Positions 5,381 to 6,444 of a DNA stretch of 6,444 nt are shown in pieces. The notes below the pieces were generated by a model. That model searched no databases and had not been told where the DNA came from. It saw only the letters and a program-made list of their open reading frames with translations. Both the position numbers and the translations under genes were made by a program. Each line of letters begins with the position of its first letter. Position 1 is the stretch's first letter. Origin of the DNA: Lachnoclostridium sp. UBA6475 (GTDB taxonomy: Bacteria; Bacillota; Clostridia; Lachnospirales; Lachnospiraceae); assembly GCA_002435545.1 (NCBI GenBank), contig DJNB01000216.1:1-6444 (forward strand). Direction: 5' to 3'.

Positions 5381-5929
5381 ATGGCAAAATATGTATGTTC
5401 CGTATGCGGTTATGTTCACGAAGGAGATCAGCCACCAGAAAAATGCCCACAGTGTGGTGTAGGTCCTGAAAAATTCAACAAAATGGAAGAAGGCGAAAAA
5501 GTCTGGGCTGCTGAGCATGTTGTTGGAGTAGCAAAAGGCGTAAGCGAAGACATCGTTGCAGATCTTCGTGCAAACTTCGAAGGAGAATGTTCCGAAGTAG
5601 GTATGTATCTTGCGATGGCACGCGTGGCTCACCGTGAAGGATATCCGGAAATCGGACTTTACTGGGAAAAAGCAGCTTACGAAGAAGCAGAGCATGCTGC
5701 AAAATTTGCAGAACTGCTTGGTGAGGTAGTGACAGACTCTACAAAGAAAAACCTGCAGATGCGTGTAGATGCAGAGCATGGTGCGACAGCCGGAAAAATG
5801 GATCTTGCAAAACGTGCGAAAGCAGCAAACCTGGATGCGATCCATGATACCGTGCATGAGATGGCTCGTGATGAGGCAAGACATGGAAAAGCATTTGAAG
5901 GACTTTTGAAGAGATACTTCGGAGAATAA
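5381..5929 (+). CDS. rbr: Reverse rubrerythrin (rubredoxin domain first), peroxide reductase
   Basis: This 182-residue non-haem iron protein is expected to reduce hydrogen peroxide (and support oxygen reduction) using electrons passed from NAD(P)H through a reductase or rubredoxin, in the cytoplasm of anaerobes. The domain order is reversed relative to classical rubrerythrin: a short rubredoxin-like site comes first (Cys6-x2-Cys9, Cys22-x2-Cys25), then the four-helix ferritin-like domain. Diiron ligands are visible as Glu69 in FEGE, the ExxH pair Glu102/His105 in EEAEH, Glu132, and Glu165/His168 in DEARH. The start at 5381 is chosen because AAGGAG (5367-5372) is 8 nt upstream and the rubredoxin motif begins at once; an in-frame extension to 5288 overlaps perR and adds no domain. 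It resembles the PerR-controlled reverse rubrerythrins of Clostridium acetobutylicum. No clear promoter separates it from perR, and a terminator follows. Confidence 0.94.
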   Translation: MAKYVCSVCGYVHEGDQPPEKCPQCGVGPEKFNKMEEGEKVWAAEHVVGVAKGVSEDIVADLRANFEGECSEVGMYLAMARVAHREGYPEIGLYWEKAAYEEAEHAAKFAELLGEVVTDSTKKNLQMRVDAEHGATAGKMDLAKRAKAANLDAIHDTVHEMARDEARHGKAFEGLLKRYFGE

Positions 5930-5956
5930 TCGACAGAAAAGTCAGGTAAAATAAGG

Positions 5957-5983
5957 CTCCCTGGGATTTCCCAGGGAGTTTTT
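5957..5983 (+). terminator. Rho-independent terminator of perR-rbr
   Basis: CTCCCTGGG (5957-5965) pairs perfectly with CCCAGGGAG (5970-5978) around a 4-nt loop and is followed by TTTTT (5979-5983). G-T and A-T pairs can lengthen the stem into the T-run. It lies 27 nt after the rubrerythrin stop. Confidence 0.93.
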
Positions 5984-6020
5984 CTGTGGAGTTTGCAGGG
6001 AGCTTTTCTTGTGGGGTTTG
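5972..6020 (+). repeat. Imperfect tandem duplication of the terminator 3' arm and T-tract
   Basis: Unit 1 (5972-5995) and unit 2 (5996-6020) are adjacent and match at 22 of 25 aligned positions: two substitutions and one inserted T. Each begins CAGGGAG, runs into a T-rich stretch and ends in GTTTG. The second CAGGGAG could pair with the same 5' arm (5957-5963), extended by C6003 with G5956, as an alternative hairpin followed by TTTTCTT. Confidence 0.8.
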
Positions 6021-6022
6021 AG

Positions 6023-6052
6023 TTGACGCAGGAGGAAGGAGCATGCTATAAT
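6023..6052 (+). promoter_or_regulatory. Strong promoter of the Xre regulator operon
   Basis: TTGACG (6023-6028) and a consensus TATAAT (6047-6052) are 18 bp apart, with an extended -10 TG at 6044-6045. The start point should be near 6059, leaving a leader of only about 19 nt. TTGACG recurs at 6060-6065 near the expected start, which could be chance or part of an operator. Confidence 0.88.
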
Positions 6053-6064
6053 CAAACTATTGAC

Positions 6065-6070
6065 GGAGGT
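6065..6070 (+). promoter_or_regulatory. Ribosome binding site of the Xre regulator
   Basis: GGAGGT lies 7 nt before the ATG at 6078. The in-frame TTG at 6060 would sit at the predicted transcription start, upstream of this site, and the ATG at 6072 is only 1 nt away, so 6078 is the start. Confidence 0.8.
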
Positions 6071-6077
6071 GATGGGA

Positions 6078-6296
6078 ATGGCAAAAAATACACAAAACAG
6101 GCGTCTCGTGATGGCGCGGTTTGAAAAAGATATGACGCAGAAAGAACTTGCAGACCAACTTGGAATTTCCCGTCAGACGATGTGTGCGATTGAACGCGGA
6201 GAGACCAATCCAAGTTTACGATTATGCCTTGAGATATGCTGGGTGCTTGGAAAGAGTCTGGATGAATTATTTTGGGAAGAAAACCGGGGAGAATAA
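6078..6296 (+). CDS. Small Xre-family helix-turn-helix regulator
   Basis: This 72-residue protein is almost entirely a lambda-repressor-like helix-turn-helix domain. Residues 20-47 hold the motif TQKELADQLGISRQTMCAIERGETNPSL, with the recognition helix around SRQTMCAIE and the conserved NPSL turn (44-47), followed by CLEICWVLGKSLDELFW. No ligand-binding or dimerisation extension is present, which is typical of the short YozG/COG1476-type regulators that often control an adjacent gene. It is transcribed from its own strong promoter and is followed after 2 nt by a radical SAM gene whose ribosome binding site lies in its last codons. The arrangement suggests autoregulation and control of the downstream gene; the signal is unknown. 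Confidence 0.92.
   Translation: MAKNTQNRRLVMARFEKDMTQKELADQLGISRQTMCAIERGETNPSLRLCLEICWVLGKSLDELFWEENRGE
6286..6291 (+). promoter_or_regulatory. Ribosome binding site of the radical SAM gene inside the Xre gene
   Basis: GGGGAG overlaps the last codons of the Xre gene and stands 7 nt before the ATG at 6299. It supports that start and points to coupled translation. Confidence 0.75.
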
Positions 6297-6298
6297 AA

Positions 6299-6444
6299 AT
6301 GATAAAATTGGAAAATATTTCCGTGTTAAATGACGGCGAATTAAAAGAAATGATAGAGACGCCGGGAAAAGAGATTACCGATGCTCTTGCGGCAGCGGCG
6401 GACAAGGTGCGGAGAGAACATTATGGGGACGAGGTATATGTACG
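6299..6444 (+). CDS. Radical SAM enzyme of the BioB/HydE group, N-terminal fragment
   Basis: Forty-eight complete codons are visible before the window ends, so the cysteine motif that binds the 4Fe-4S cluster is not seen. The segment AAADKVRREHYGDEVYVR (residues 32 to the edge) has the form (A..VR..hyG..VyvR) that leads into the barrel of HydE and its relatives, where it is followed by a G-(L/I)-IEFTN-type strand and CxxxCxxC. HydE matures [FeFe] hydrogenase, and the two Tyr/Val positions after the Gly fit HydE better than biotin synthase or ThiH. A biotin synthase or other BioB-like member remains possible. It starts 2 nt after the Xre regulator and probably shares its promoter. HydE identity is an informed guess from about 20 residues. 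Confidence 0.6.
   Translation, partial: MIKLENISVLNDGELKEMIETPGKEITDALAAAADKVRREHYGDEVYV

Noticed and set aside
5342..5884. 180-residue open frame on the minus strand opposite rubrerythrin
   Set aside because: It is an antisense shadow of a well-supported gene, with a composition rich in Cys, Phe and His that matches no family; no promoter was seen.
6148..6333. 61-residue open frame overlapping the Xre gene and the radical SAM start
   Set aside because: It is a shadow in another frame of a clear helix-turn-helix gene and has no ribosome binding site.

Overview
The window looks like chromosomal DNA of an anaerobic Firmicute, most likely a Clostridia/Lachnospiraceae-type gut organism. The basis is its AT-rich composition, strong AGGAGG-type ribosome binding sites, a reverse-order (rubredoxin-first) rubrerythrin behind a PerR-type regulator, and a radical SAM start that resembles [FeFe]-hydrogenase maturase HydE. 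This placement is an inference from gene content; no ribosomal RNA or other taxonomic marker is present. All credible genes are on the + strand.

Positions 1-4723 are the distal part of a type I restriction-modification operon. It begins inside hsdS: the first recognition domain and hsdM, if present, lie upstream of the window. It ends with a full-length hsdR. Two extra genes sit between hsdS and hsdR: a DUF3990-type protein with ADP-ribosyltransferase-like motifs and a 138-residue protein I cannot name. The four genes are almost contiguous (0, 4 and 21 nt gaps) and are closed by a strong hairpin terminator just after hsdR. This nested pair is the most interesting part of the window, because it resembles in layout other restriction operons that carry an embedded toxic effector. 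hsdS also carries direct repeats that could support exchange of its second recognition domain.

Positions 4746-5983 are an oxidative-stress unit. An A-tract-rich upstream element, a good -35/-10 pair and an overlapping Fur-family palindrome precede a TTG-started perR. A reverse rubrerythrin follows 62 nt downstream with no clear promoter of its own, so the two are probably co-transcribed and PerR-controlled. The unit ends in a perfect 9-bp stem terminator whose 3' arm and T-tract are tandemly duplicated.

Positions 6023-6444 hold a second short unit: a near-consensus extended -10 promoter, a very short leader, a 72-residue Xre-type repressor and, 2 nt later, the first 48 codons of a radical SAM enzyme of the BioB/HydE group that runs off the window. 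There is no gene-free stretch over 300 bases; the two longest gaps (4724-4916 and 5930-6077) are largely filled by the terminators, promoters, operator and repeat listed here. I saw no RNA gene, CRISPR array, insertion sequence or recombinase gene.
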